Origin: Channa striata
Lineage: Eukaryota > Chordata > Actinopteri > Anabantiformes > Channidae
Reading direction: 5' to 3'
NCBI GenBank assembly: GCA_033026295.1
Contig: CM065182.1
Span: 21,140,215 to 21,204,214 of the forward strand
Length of the DNA stretch: 64,000 bases
Positions 1-64,000 of the stretch are shown here, one piece after another (within the stretch, counting starts at the first letter, position 1; each line of letters begins with the position of its first letter). The notes beneath the pieces are model-generated. The model was given only the letters and a program-made list of their open reading frames with translations. It was not told the origin of the DNA and made no database searches. Position numbers and translations under genes: made by a program.

Positions 1-358
1 TAAGCAAAATTAAGCATCAGTCACTGTAACATCACACAGTCTACTGAGAAGCATCCCAATTTCTAGCTCCTTGGGACACTGCTTTCTTAAAGTGCTTTTG
101 TCTGATGATTTAAAGATCATTTGGGAGATGATTGGAGTTCCACCCCTGCTCCATTGTCCCTCATTGTCTTTCTTATGTTCTCTCCAATCTCTAATCCCTC
201 AAAAGGTGGGGGCAGATAAGCAAGGTTCATACAAGCTAGTCTTCAGTTGCCTCCCTGTGATTAAAGGAAAAGAATTAAGAGAGTAAAAAAAAGAGGTTTT
301 AACTCTTAATTTCTTTCCCATTAGTCGCTCATCTTTACCAAAGCACACATCTATGAGA

Positions 359-771
359 TACCGTAAATTCTGGACTATAGAGCGCACCTAAATTTAATCT
401 GAACCCGCTAAAATTTAAAAGAAATATATATTTTGTCACATATAAACCGCATCGGACTATAAGCCACCAATATCTAGGCTGAGAAATAAGATATTTACAT
501 AGAAAGATTTTGTACCATAAGTCTTTATTCATACACCTGAACCTGAATGGTGCCTGTAACACGGCAGTAAAAGTGCTGATGTTTGCTGTTGTGCGTCTTG
601 GGTTGCATGCGCTAAGAATAAAAACTGGCGCTTTTTTGTTTGCACTGACTTCCATCTACAGCGCCCATCTGAGGGCTGCAGAAAAATTCATAGAAAAGCT
701 GCATCTCTGTAAAAGCCGCATGGTTCAAAATGTCGGAAAAAAGTAGCGGCTTATAGTCCGAAAATACGGTA
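359..771. mobile_element. MITE copy 1 (internally deleted), TA target duplication
   Basis: The left end reads ccgtaaattctggactatag and the right end, read on the minus strand, starts ccgtattttcggactataag. These are imperfect terminal inverted repeats of about 20 bp, and each end is flanked by TA (359-360 and 770-771). The same family recurs at 33509 and 60988. This copy lacks roughly 200 bp of interior present in the 60988 copy. The TA flank points to a Tc1/mariner-like mobiliser, which is an inference. The open frames inside it are not genes. Confidence 0.8.
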
Positions 772-781
772 AATGAATTAA

Positions 782-811
782 AACATCATTGAACAATTGT
801 TCAATGATGTT
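782..811. repeat. perfect 30-bp palindrome
   Basis: The sequence from 782 to 811 equals its own reverse complement, with aacaattgtt at the centre and no spacer. It lies 11 bases to the right of the MITE's TA flank. It could be the footprint or end of a small palindromic element, or chance in A+T-rich DNA. No function is claimed. Confidence 0.85.
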
Positions 812-1912
812 CAGTGTTCAGTGTTTAATTCACATTAATCACAAACGCTGAGATTACTTTGTCAGCTCTACTCCTGTTGCTTTCAGTTCATGCTGAAGCA
901 GGGACATCTTATTATTGTAGCTGGCTAGTTTGACATATTAATATGGATTAAAGAAGCCTCAATGCATAAAATGTAAATGTAATGAAAACAAAATTAACTG
1001 CTGAACATTGTCAGTGAGGTTGAAGTAAATATTCATAGCTTCATTCATGAAAGGAGCTGCTATTTTTTTTAGAAATGAAGCAGAGGTGTCTATTTAACAC
1101 TGCACCCTCCTGGTTGGCACGGTGTGATGCAGTAGGTCAGGCTGTTGATGTCGTCACCGTGTCGGCTTGCACCTCTTGTTAATAAACACCGCCAGTCCTC
1201 CACCTTTTGTCTTGCCACTCTCCTTCAGTCCAGACCAGTTTAAATCCACCCAGGGTGACCACAGAGTATGCTGTCATGTCCCTCAGCCACGTCTCCGTAA
1301 AACACATAAGGCTGCACTCCTTGTATTCCTGCAAACTACAGAAAATATGCAAGCTGAAGAATAGCTTCTCTAGATATTGAATGACAACTTTTAAAAGCAG
1401 ATTATGCTTGTGTAGTTAATAACAAAAGGTGATTCCTCCTGTTCAGTGCTCTTCAGCTGATGACGCACTTGGCTGCTGCCTAGTTTGCACATTCTAAAAA
1501 ACTGGTTATAAAAAAATTGATTCTATACAAAAACAGATGACCTTTAAAGCCATCACATTTTGTCAGAAAATAACCAACAACTAAAGTGTTTTTTTCCGCT
1601 TTATCTTTCTTTTTCGAATTTGTTAAGTAACAATGCGGCTTGTGAATGCAAATATGCGGGGAAAATATTTTATTGGGAGTCAAAGTGTACTTGAATTACA
1701 CTGAATGAAGGAGAGTTGCAAAAACAGTATCTGTACCTTCATAAAACTGCAGTTCACAAGATAACAATGGAACTTTGGCAAAGATCAGTGTAAGTGAGTT
1801 TTAAACCTCAGCTAGATGTTTTTTTTTTTTAGGTTTAAAAAAAGGGTTAACCTGTAATATTCAATATGGTCTGCTGTGGAAAATGCACTAGTGTATGATA
1901 TTGTTAAATGTA

Positions 1913-2004
1913 TACACACACGCACACAGATATATATACATAGGATGTATGGATATATGTGTGTGTATATATACATACATACACAGACACACACACACAC
2001 ATAT
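1913..2004. repeat. interrupted CA/TA/TG microsatellite
   Basis: A mixed run of cacacacgcaca, tatatata, gtgtgtgta and acacacac units. The CA-rich and TG-rich parts are complementary, so the region can fold back on itself. It explains the open frames on both strands here. Confidence 0.9.
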
Positions 2005-4863
2005 GTCGTAACCGTGTCAGTGATATATCAAAATTTTATATCCTTATACAGTTTTGACAGTTGACGTTTTTCGTCATCTATTTTTTTAATCCGTCTTGTT
2101 TTATTCTGTTTTGGACTGGTTTGTGGCTTTTTAAGCAAGCCCTTTCAAACATCATTATTGAACGAACCATAGACTGCGAGGTAATCAGAAAAATGGAGAA
2201 TCTGTATAATACTCATCATTGACCACTTCAGATGATTAGCATGCTTATTGCTTTTTGCTGTTCAGTAAACCATTGCCCAGTAATGGATTAAACCTGGACT
2301 TTTGTATTTATTATAAATCATCACAAATGATTTCTACTTTATATTTTCTTCTTAACAAAAATACAAAAAACAGATTTATTATACTAAGTATAGCAATTTA
2401 TACTTTTATCTATTATTCATCACAAATGCATTTTTTGGTGAATTTTCTAGCATTTAAAAGCTATACATTAGCTGGGAAATTAAGGAATATTTAAAGTGAG
2501 AAATGTGTGTGAGAAATTAACTGTGAATCCCTAATAGTGGCATGTTTGCATGGCCCCTCATATGACAGTGAATCATTTGTATAATATTTGCAGATATTCA
2601 GAATAAGTACAATACAAGTGCAACAAGAGTAAAATGGGAAAAAGGTAAATTACATCTATATGCTGCAAACTGCCAATCCATCATATAGCAAGCCTATCTT
2701 GCCTACACTGTCTAAACCTGGCAAAAAACATGCTCCTAAGTAGCTTTTAAACTGAGGATATGTTGGACTTTCGAAGAACCTGCAGGTCTGAGATGATGTC
2801 AAATCATTGACAATATGATCTGATTTACCTCTTAATCCATGGACAAAAATAGGACCCAGGAAGGGAGCTGGTAGATTAAAAAGACTAAAATGTGCAGTCT
2901 AGTTTCTTTGTAGACACGATACTAATTTGAGTGGCATGCAAGTCAGAAGCCCCTTCATATTCATTGTTGTCTTATTTTGTTGTTTTTTAGTTGGATGGCT
3001 GGATAACTGTCATCGTTGCTTTCCCTGTTCTGCATGGCAAAGCATGTGGTGCAGAATTAGCATGATGGTCTTGGTTTATGGCTGCAGATGGAATGACATG
3101 TTACCATTTGAGAGGTTACAGGATTACACATGTAAGCAGATCAGCTTCAATCCTAAGGTGATTAGACTGAGAATATCAAAATGGGAATTAATATTGCACA
3201 AAATCTGTAATGAATCACTGACAATAATAGCAAATAGAATATAGTTTGTTTTCAGTGGGTGGGGCAGAAAACACAGCTTAAGCATGTTTTGGTAGAAAGA
3301 TGTGCCAGTTGTCTTATATTATTATCCCACCTCATAATCGGAATGGTCTGTGAGCTAAAGAGGATTTTGAAAAATAGTTTTACAGAATGCAGCATGTCTG
3401 ACACATACCATCATGTAAAAGCCATGAAAAGCAAGGTGAAGGTCTTCTGTTCAGATTTATTATTATTATTTATTAGTCATTTTATATAAAACATTAAATT
3501 GCTGCATTTATTTATAAATGTACAACCTTGGAATACAGAATCATTTAAAATATCTCCAAAACTCTAACTTCAAAAAGGTTATGTCCTTGGAAAAAGGGCA
3601 CATGCTCCTTTTTATTAAAACAATGCTGTTGGTGCTGCACAAAATCTTCAACCTGTCTCTCCCTTTGTAATAGACAGACAGATGTGGTAAGCTGTGTGGG
3701 GTGAGCGTCTGTACTGCATATAAAGTTATGAGCGTGCTCTTTTCTTGTATGTGCATTTACGGCACCTGCAGGACAATCCCTTCGTGTTACAGTAGGTCTT
3801 CAGCTCTTTGTGACAGGCTACATTTGCATTGTGTACTTTTCTGAAAGTCTAAAATTGTGTGCTCTGTGACATGTGCAAGCCAGCAAAGCCAAAGTCAGGT
3901 AAAGGTTTACGCTCATGCATTATTTGTTGTCTCTAGGTACTTGTTTGATTTGTCTTGTCTTCTGCGATTATATTCACATGGCTGCTCTGTGACAGGAGGA
4001 ATGAGAAGGCATTGATGGGAAAAATTCAAATGCCTTCCAAATGAACTGATGTAATTATTGAGATGTGTCACTTTTTACATTTTAGTCAGTAAATTAGTAA
4101 GTTATGAAGATATAAATTTGGGGATTAAAATCAGCATATTGAAAAAAAAAGCCCAAAGAGAAGTAGTAGTATTAGTAGTAAAAATAAAATCAGAAAATAG
4201 TTAGAAAAAAATCTGAAAACAAAAATGGTAAACTGATATATTGAAATATAGTAACCAGTTATCTAATAATGACGTCGAGATCAGGGTCTTGGAAGCAGTT
4301 CTTACTGCCACTGCCACGTATGTTCATCATGTGCCAAACTTTGATTATTCCAATCTCTCATACAGTATTTCCCAGACACAGAATATATTTGGATGCCCCC
4401 ACCCCCAGAGTATACTATTGTGGTCATTGTGTGGTCAAACACAAAGAGAACCAGGAGTATTAAATTGATCAATATTTTATATTAAAGGTCTCAGTGCTCT
4501 TGCAAACAGTTGAAAGGACTCACCATCAAGGAAAAGGTGAAATGCAGCAGCTGACAGGAGTTTGTCCTTTGGGCACAATTTTTATGCATGGTAAAGTTTT
4601 CAAGGTGTCTTTGCCTCTGTAAATTAGAAATACAGTCTATTTTTTGTTCAATTTCTTTTAAAATGTCATTTGGACAGGATTAATTAAGGTCAAAGTTCTG
4701 TACGTGGTGGGTATGGGCCCATCACAGATGGCCACTCATCACTGCAGTGGTTTTTGGCATGGGTGCAACTCTTGGTGGTCAGAGATACCTGGGTATTACT
4801 TGCCCCGTGCATGGTAGTATGGTAGGTATGCATAAGATAGTTTGGCTTAGTTGGTGGAATATT

Positions 4864-4918
4864 TTCTTCCCCACTGAAATTTTCCCACTGTGGGACAAAT
4901 AAAGGTTTATCTTATCCA
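4864..4918 (+). mobile_element. 3' tail of a non-LTR retrotransposon
   Basis: The stretch around tgtgggacaaataaagg followed by tttatcttatc matches the 3' untranslated end typical of a common fish LINE type (from memory). It stands directly before a second, longer remnant of what seems the same kind of element, so two insertions are stacked here. Confidence 0.5.
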
Positions 4919-4919
4919 C

Positions 4920-5803
4920 AAACTGGAGTTGAAGGCTGTTCCAGGATAGTAGCACATGGATGACACAAGCTGCTGGATAAACCAGTAGTAGGGAGTGCAA
5001 GATGGTTGTTTGCAACACGGGGGACCCACAGGAAACAGTTCTGGCTCTGTTTCTGTTAACTGTTTACACTGCAGACTTCATGTTCAGCTCAGCATCCTGT
5101 CATCTGCAAAGGTTCTCTAATGACTCTGCCATTGTCGGCCTGATCATGCATGACAACGACAGAGAATACAGGAACTGATCCAAAACTTTGTGGACTGCCA
5201 GCGGAGCTACCTACAGATCACCAAAGAAGCAGATTCTTTCTGCTAAGGAGGCTATGGTCTTTTGGAGTGCAGGGAGCACTCCTGAAGACCTTTTATGACT
5301 CTATGGCGCCCTCAGCCATCTTCTATGGAGTGGTCTGCTGGTGCAGAAGCATCACGACAGCAGTCAGGAAGAGACTGGAGAAGCTGGTCAGGAAGGCCAG
5401 CTTGGTTTTGGGGATGACCTTGGACTCAGTGCAGGAGGTGGAAGAAAGGAGGATGGTAGCCAAGCTATCATTCATGTTGGAGAACGACTCCCACCCTCGG
5501 TACGACGCAGTGTCATGCCTGAGCAGCTCCTTCAGTGACAGTCTGTTACATCCTAAATGTCTGAAGTCAGTCAGTATTAGTCACGTTAAACTGGTTTTTA
5601 AGCGGTGCAATACAAATAACCCATGGTGCAATTTATTGTATGATTGTGTACATATGTGACATATTTTTCTTTGTATTTTATTTTTCATTTTAGATTGAAT
5701 ATACTGCATTTTGATATTCTTTTTCCCGTACTCTGCCGTACATTCTCTACTGCTGTAACGTGGAAATTTGGTTTTTGGATGGTTTATCTTATCTTATCTT
5801 AGT
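4920..5803 (+). mobile_element. LINE remnant: reverse transcriptase C-terminal part and 3' tail
   Basis: Read with several frameshifts, the plus strand gives pieces of a reverse transcriptase. TVYTADF comes first (about 5065), then the altered active-site region FSNDSAIVGL (about 5113-5145), then RRLWSFGVQGALLKTFYDSM, FYGVVCWCRSITTAVRKRLE and KLVRKASLVLG (about 5235-5415). These are the usual order at the end of fish L2/Rex1-like elements (family name from memory). It closes with the repeated tail tatcttatcttatctta at 5786-5802. The 5' part is missing and the frame is broken, so it is a dead, 5'-truncated copy. Confidence 0.85.
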
Positions 5804-5946
5804 AGCAATAGTGAGTAGCAATACTCACTTATTGTATTCTAGAAGTCGCAATACTCCCAGTTGCTCTACTATTCTCTAGCTATACCAGGTTAGCTTTAGC
5901 AGTCACCACATTGTAGCTTCACAGCTGTTAACCCCTGCTAGTGACC

Positions 5947-6740
5947 ATGGCTACTGCAAATGCAGAGGAGAAGACGCAGGTGCGAGCCTGTCCGAGTGGC
6001 CATAAAATTTCTGGCTTGGATTCCCACCTGTTGTGCGTAATGTGCCTCGGGTTGAAACATGGCCACTCAATTTACTCTCTCGTGCATAGACGATCTTGTC
6101 TCGAACACGCCATCTAGCGCATTTGCAATGCAGAACGAGATGTATTGTGCTCCGATACCACGAGAGGGAGATGGCGATCTGTGCACAACAGACGTGTCTG
6201 GCCGTCTCTTGTCACTGAGAGCAGCCAGCTGGGCAGAATGCACAGACTCAGAGTGGGTCATGAAAACTTTAAGCAGGGAAACAGTAATTCAGTCATGGGC
6301 CATCAGTGCTTGCATCTCACGGGAAGAGATCTCCTCCCTGCTGTAGAAAAGAGCAATCTGAATTGTCCTTCCAGAATCTGGCTCTCAGGTAACATCTGCC
6401 ACCAATCGGAGAGTCAGTATTCCCAAAAAAGGGAATGTTGGGTTGTTTACAAAACCGCGGTTCTCTGCGTAGCATGACCACCCTCCTTGCTCGTACGTAG
6501 CGAGTGAGAGGTGGCGTTTGGAATGACAATTTGTGCAGCGTCACTTCCTTTTTTTGGGGGGAGGTTATCTTTCATTTACACTGATATCCGTAGTCCCAGA
6601 CAATCCTGGCTGGCCAAGCGCAATAGGAGCTTCTGATGCGGTCACACTGTGGGCGTTCCCCAATGTGAGAGCGTCATGCTGGAGAGCAGCGGTTATGTAA
6701 ATAGCCCAGAGTTTCTCTGCTGTTGGCCCCTGCTCTCAAT
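5947..6740 (+). mobile_element. possible DIRS-like retrotransposon remnant (gag-like start)
   Basis: From the ATG at 5947 the plus strand reads MATANAEEKTQVRACPSGHK and then SHLLCVMCLGLKHGHS. A CPSGH...CVMCLGLKH pattern like this is found at the start of the gag-like protein of fish DIRS/Ngaro-type elements (recalled, not searched). Further on, 6438-6540 resembles the end repeats of such elements. The frame breaks near 6070. No recombinase or reverse transcriptase is visible, so this would be a short fragment. Confidence 0.45.
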
Positions 6741-7313
6741 TCTGGGCAGCCTGCTGTGAGAGGTGATGTCTGAATTCTTCAACTCCACCCAGTGATAATT
6801 ATCAGGGCTGGTCTTTGTTGTATGAGGACTTGAGTCTATGTGACTTTGCTGTTGTAAAATAATAATCAATAATTACATTTTATTTAGTATTTTATTTATC
6901 AGTTTACTAAGACATTACCATCAGTATCATGTGTCCTCCCCTATGCTGAGAGTAAAATGTCCCTGTGTACTGCAAAATTCTGACTAGACATTCTGACAAG
7001 ACAGGTGGGGTTTATGTAGGAATAATCAAGGTTTAAAAAATATTTGATTAATTAACAGTCCTAATAGGAACCCAGTGAATGTTATGGCAAACTCTATTGT
7101 CAAAAATGTATACTATATTTATGCATGTTTTTAGAGCTGTGACTGTTCCCATTATATGTATTTTGTTTTTTAAAAAACTGCAAAAGAAAGTATGTATGTG
7201 CATATTCTCCCTGTTCCTTTCTTGCTTCGTTGCTGCCTCTGCTTTTTAGCATTATTAACATGTCCTTGGTTATTGTTGTCCTCTCCAAACTTCTTCTTAT
7301 CCAACCTTCTCAG

Positions 7314-59446
<52,133 letters not shown>

Positions 59447-60290
59447 GTGCGAAACATTTTTTTACTGCATAAGCACAATAGAAATAGATATGTTCAAACA
59501 TTCAAACAGTCAAAACACGTTTTTTTTTAATTCTTCCAAAAGTTTCATTCATACACTTTTTGTGTATGTAAAACAGAGATAACTTTTTTTTTACAAACTT
59601 GTGAATTTAGTTTACACATAATAATTGGCAGAAAGTTTTGCTGAATAACAGAGCAAGATGTGAGTTTGAGGTCTGTCACAAACTACCACAATAAAGTTTG
59701 AAGTCATTAACTTATTAATCACATAATAAAAACCAGATTGTCATTATCATGACTTCACTTATAGTGAATGGTTCATTTGTAACTGTACAGACAGAGATAA
59801 AAGGCTCAGATTGAAACAGTAGATTTAATAGTAATTCTTACATCTCTACCCATCCATTATTAGACATTACTGGGAAACAAAACATTGAGCCAGACAAACA
59901 AAAGTACAAGGAATGGACACGTACAATTGATTTCAATTGTTTTCTTTGGGTGGGTTCAACAGTTAAGTCCATTGCTAGTTCACACTGTTACCTTTTTGAA
60001 CTGCATATACTTGTATGTACATGTATAACAGGGACAAGCTCCATCTTTCTGGATTTGTTTTAACTTATTATCTACTGTACACTGAGTCTGAAGGACAGAG
60101 CAAACATTTTGATTTATTTTACACGATATATACAAAGTCAAGAAAGTTGTGGTTCTCCTGTTTTTCTCTGCTTTTATTATTTTATACCTGTGTCAATTGA
60201 AGAGCATTTGTAAATGCATTTCTGAATGCAGATCCATGTTATCCGAGGCACAGAGCCCACTGGTATATTGCCACTCGCTGCGGTTTATTC

Positions 60291-60312
60291 GTGTGTGTGT
60301 GTGTGTGTGTGT
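60291..60312. repeat. (GT)n microsatellite
   Basis: Eleven GT units. Confidence 0.95.
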
Positions 60313-60987
60313 ACACAGTGTGAAAAATGAGATCACACAACAGTGTTGATGTGGAGCGCACTGTCTGAGTGAACCTTCTTAAGGTTATTTTTGTGTGAAA
60401 ATGATTCCATTTGATAAATTCGTTAAATATATGCTACCGCACAGTTTGGTGAAAAGTTGTCTTTTAATTCATATTCCTAAATGAGCTTCAAGATCAACAA
60501 AATGAAAATCTGCAAGTTGAATAATGTTTGTGGACATTCCGTGTAAAGTTTGCAACTTAAGTTATAACCTACTGTACCAATGACAGTCATTATTGTACTG
60601 CTAAGTTTAGCGTCTCAGCAGTATTTTTACAATTTCCCACCACAGAAACATCTGTATAATATCTGAGTGCTGCATATGATGCTGCATGTAGCTGACCAAG
60701 AAGCAAGTTAACTTTATACCTAAAACTATCCCCTTTTTAATTGATGGTGTCAGCTCATATGGACTGTGGATAAATGTGGATCTGGATATGTATTCCCAGA
60801 GTTTGACAAATTCAAACAATAATTAATAGGTTACGTGAACTGATCAAGACCTTGAGTAACAAGAGGTTAGTGGAAGAACTGTTGCAAATGTGTGACTCCT
60901 GAACTTTCAATATTTCAGTCTCACAATATGATTGTTTCTGGTTTCTATGACTTTCACTGTCTTTTAAACAGAACTGGCTTATACAAC

Positions 60988-61606
60988 TACCGTAAATTCT
61001 GGACTATAGAGCGCACCTAAATTTAGGCCGCACCCGCTAAAATTTAAAAGAAATATATATTTTGTCACATATAAACCGCATCGGACAATAAGCCGCCAAT
61101 ATCCAGGCTAAGAAATAATATCTGTTGTATGCGCTCCTACTCATTGTTCACAGTAGGCATGAGGATGTTCTGTGCGCTGTTTTACCGGCATTACGGTAAA
61201 GAGTGCGTTTACGTGTATGTGTGGCTGATATAACACATGTCGAATGTACAGAGCCGACAAAAACGTCCTTGTTATAAATAAACGGCTTGTTCCATAGCCA
61301 AAGGAGAAGACGTCTCTTATTCTTCACGAATTACGCAGGAGTTGCTGCGCTAAACAAAAGATTTTGTACCATAAGTGTTTATTCATACACCTGAACCTGA
61401 ATGGTGCCTGTAACACGGCAGTAAAAGTGCTGATGTTTGCTGTTGTGCGTCTTAGGTTGCATGCGCTAAGAATAAAAACTGGCACTTTTTTGTTTGCACT
61501 GACTTCCATCTGCAGAAAAATTCATAGAAAAGCCGCATCTCTGTAAAAGCCGCATGGTTCAAAACGTCGGAAAAAAGTAGCGGCTTATGGTCCGGAAAAT
61601 ACGGTA
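60988..61606. mobile_element. MITE copy 2, longest copy
   Basis: ccgtaaattctggactatag at the left and, reversed, ccgtattttccggaccataa at the right form the terminal inverted repeats. TA flanks stand at 60988-60989 and 61605-61606. At 615 bp it is the longest of the three copies and contains the interior missing from the copy at 359. The interior has no transposase-like frame, so it is non-autonomous. Confidence 0.85.
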
Positions 61607-61958
61607 TGTTGTTTTCATGGATGACCAGGCAAAAATCACTAACACAGATACACATACAACAGTATTAAATAATATACAATCACCTAATATTTCGAATAAG
61701 AAAACTGACAGGAGGGGGTTGGAATAGATTGATAGGTCATGAAAGCAGAAGACTTTCAAACAAGAAATTTGAGGTTGAATCCAATATGAAATAATTTTCT
61801 GTTGGTTTGTTCTAACAAGTCACATGACGTGAGCTGTAATAACTAAATGTAAAAAAAATCACAATCCATTTAGAAAACCCAGACTTGAGACTGTCTGCTT
61901 CTTAAACTAAGCCAAAGGGCCTAGGTCAACGAGGGAGGTTTTACCAGATCCATTTGGA

Positions 61959-62354
61959 TCAAACCATCAATTCTGTTTTCTTACTATTAAACTTTAAGAA
62001 GCTTAGGGTCATCCAGTTCTTAATGTCATCAATGCATGACAGAAGTGATTTAATAGAGAAATCGTCACTTTTCTTCAGTGGTATATAAATCTGACTGTCT
62101 TCAGCATAACAATGAAAATACATGCCATGATTTCTAAGGATGGAACCCAGGGGAAGAAGATGAAGGGAAAAAAGGAGAGGCCCAAAAATAGACCCCTGGG
62201 GAATCCCATATAATAGGGGAGCTGAAAAAGATTCAGAACCAGTAAGGTTCACACATGCGGTTCTGTCACCCAAATAGGACCTAAACCATTTTAAAGCAGT
62301 ACCATAGATGTCCACCATGTGCTGCAGCCGAGATAATAAAATATTGTGGTCCAC
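61959..62354 (-). mobile_element. LINE fragment: reverse transcriptase core
   Basis: A 131-codon open stretch on the minus strand reads MDHNILLSRLQHMVDIYGTA, LKWFRSYLGDRTACVNLTGS, YGIPQGSIFGPLLFSLHLLP and CYAEDSQIYIPLK. GIPQGS and the altered active-site box YAEDSQ (usually YADD/FADD) identify a reverse transcriptase of a fish LINE (L2-like, from memory). It is cut at both ends, and the A-to-E change suggests it is inactive. Confidence 0.9.
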
Positions 62355-62367
62355 AATAATGTTCCAT

Positions 62368-62800
62368 GATCAGCCAAAACTTTATGACTACCGTAATATG
62401 CTGTGAATTCCCTGTGTGCTGCCAATACAGCTCTGACCATCTGATCCAACAGACTCTGCAAAACCTCTCAAGTTGCCCTGTGATATCTGGCTCAAGATGT
62501 TATAAACAGATGCTATTAGTTGCAAGGTAGCCATGAATTGGACTCCCTGTTTCACCATATCTACATGATCTGAGCAGTTATAATAACGCCTTGGACTTTT
62601 CATTACTAAAACCAAGCATACAAATGTGTGAGGTGTGACTGGGTGCATCCTAAAGGCTTCCAATGTGTTGGAAGGTGCCACATGACATTCACATGAATAC
62701 CTTTTGCCACAGTCGGCCTTTGAGATCTTTGACCATCAGGATACCCTTTACTCACCTCATGCATCAACAAGCCTTGGACCTCTAAAGCCCATTGACCAGC
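62368..62800. mobile_element. degenerate transposon-like repeat (tgatcagcc...ttatgac ends)
   Basis: It starts tgatcagccaaaactttatg, then actaccg, and further on has gcatcaacaagccttggacc. Both match a high-copy fish repeat I recall, whose ends read tgatcagcc.taac.ttatgacc and whose interior has a gcatcaatgagccttgg motif. It abuts the LINE fragment, so one was probably inserted next to or into the other. No transposase frame remains. Confidence 0.45.
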
Positions 62801-64000
62801 TTGTGATTGGTCTGGACTCTCTAATCCAGATGTGAGGGCATTACAGCACGGCTTGACATGGTCGCGCAGTGTTGAATGTAGTCACAATCTTTATATATAA
62901 GGTATGCAGGTTAATGGTCTGCTTATATACTGCTTTCTAAACCACTTTACAGTGACTGCATTTACATGCACTCATGTAACCAGGTTACTCAGAGAAATAA
63001 GCTTTCTCATGAAAACGGGGAACAGTGTGAACTGGTTACTGGTTTCTCCTCTTCCTCTTTGAGGCACTTTGTGTTTATTACATTTTCTGCCGAACTTTAG
63101 GCAGACTTTGTTTAAAAAAAAGAGGCAGCATTGCTGCTGTTAATGTTCCCTTCCTCATTCAGTCAGCCATGGCTATGTGTATAGCTACAAAAGAAATCTG
63201 CAATTTATGACAGAAATCAAGTTTCCCTAATCACCCCAATTTCGGAAACCAGCTTTCTGTTTACGCGACAGTTGGTAACCAGGTTACAGCTGGCTTTCTT
63301 GGGAAACCTAATTTCTGAAGTTCATGTAATGCACTGAATATTGCTCGTCATTCACTCATTTATCTATTCTCACACAAAGTCACACCTGGATGAAGGCAGT
63401 TGCTATGCAAGGTGCTTGCCTTACTCACTGGAAGCAACTTGGGGTTCAGAGGTTTACCTACAGACACATAGCAAGAAGGAGCTAAGAATCTGCCACCAGT
63501 TCATACTCTAGTTTGTTTACAGTACATCTAATATTAGTTTCCTTTTTTTCCTGAATTTGTGTTCAACATAATGAATCATGTCTTAAAGATGATCAAGCAT
63601 ATGAACAAATTCTTTCTTACTAAGAACTTTTAACCCAAGGTTATTTTAGAGTTGACCTGATGAGCTGATGTCCTGAAACCTGTTACTTAGCCTGAGTAGC
63701 TGATCAAACACTCCTGCTCTCTGTATCAAAGTAGAACTTTATGTGTAAATTTTAGTCTCTCTATGTATTCTGTATGAGCATAGTCTTCTTAGTGAGATGC
63801 TGAATGTGTCATAACATTTTTCTCATAATAGAAGCTTAATAGATACTTTGTTCTAGCTACTTGTATTTCTGCCAGAGTTGCCTAAACTAGCCGATGGAGG
63901 TGAATTCAGGTGTGTTTGTGTGTACATTAATAATGCCCCCCATACCACCCAACCACCCTTGATTTCCTTCCCTCTTAAGAATTGGGATATTTTGCCCTAG

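Larger units (their letters stand above)
1..7313. other. intron upstream of the Ig2 exon, repeat-rich
   Basis: No exon of the expected signal peptide or first Ig domain is visible here, so this is read as the 3' part of an intron of igsf9b ending at the acceptor at 7312-7313. It holds a MITE (359-771), a 30-bp palindrome (782-811), a CA/TG/TA microsatellite (about 1913-2004), a LINE 3' tail (about 4864-4918), a LINE reverse-transcriptase remnant (about 4920-5803) and a DIRS-like gag remnant (about 5947-6740). In 830-1900, 2005-4860 and 6740-7313 nothing further could be recognised. Confidence 0.7.
59447..64000 (+). other. intron or 3' region after the last placed exon
   Basis: No terminal exon could be identified. 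The region holds a short GT microsatellite (60291-60312), a nearly full MITE (60988-61606), a minus-strand LINE fragment (61959-62354) and a transposon-like repeat (62368-62800). From 62850 to 64000 nothing was recognised. Confidence 0.7.

Overview
The window is a piece of a vertebrate genome, most likely a teleost fish. It is A+T-rich with long introns, and it carries fish-type tRNA-derived SINEs, non-LTR retrotransposon remnants, MITEs and long CA/GT/CTAT microsatellites. It is essentially the inside of one plus-strand gene, recognised by its protein sequence as igsf9b (protein turtle homolog B), a neuronal immunoglobulin-superfamily adhesion receptor. No other protein-coding gene, tRNA gene or rRNA gene could be supported.

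Sixteen coding exons of igsf9b were placed at base level, plus one candidate cassette exon. The first exon seen (7314-7465) starts at the second Ig domain, so the signal peptide and first Ig domain lie left of the window. Exons then pair up, two per domain: Ig2 (7314-7465, 10338-10455), Ig3 (14916-15056, 20382-20527), Ig4 (27835-27977, 28193-28333), Ig5 (28430-28546, 29846-29996), FN3-1 (30357-30480, 32233-32408) and FN3-2 (36674-36900, 40556-40640). The membrane segment is in 42528-42692. The cytoplasmic tail is in 43055-43100, the large exon 50890-52513 and 59319-59446. The last exon ends at a splice donor, so the gene runs on past it.

The most notable points are these. (1) Two single-base frameshifts, at about 15047-15050 and 51461-51466, both sit in homopolymer runs inside otherwise well conserved coding sequence. 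(2) An 87-nt, phase-matched candidate cassette exon lies at 47918-48004 in the cytoplasmic-tail intron. (3) The intron after 28546 begins with GC instead of GT. (4) The stop codon just after the long exon is used only if the following intron is not spliced.

The introns hold several repeats. There are three copies of one TA-flanked MITE family (359-771, 33509-33735, 60988-61606) and a hAT-like MITE with an 8-bp target duplication (49425-49664). Remnants of four non-LTR retrotransposons lie at 4920-5803, 35160-36400, 37871-38866 and 61959-62354. There are three SINE-like elements, a DIRS-like gag remnant near 5947-6740 and several simple repeats. I found no operon-like system, CRISPR array or clearly novel gene system. 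The new material here is in gene structure and repeat architecture.
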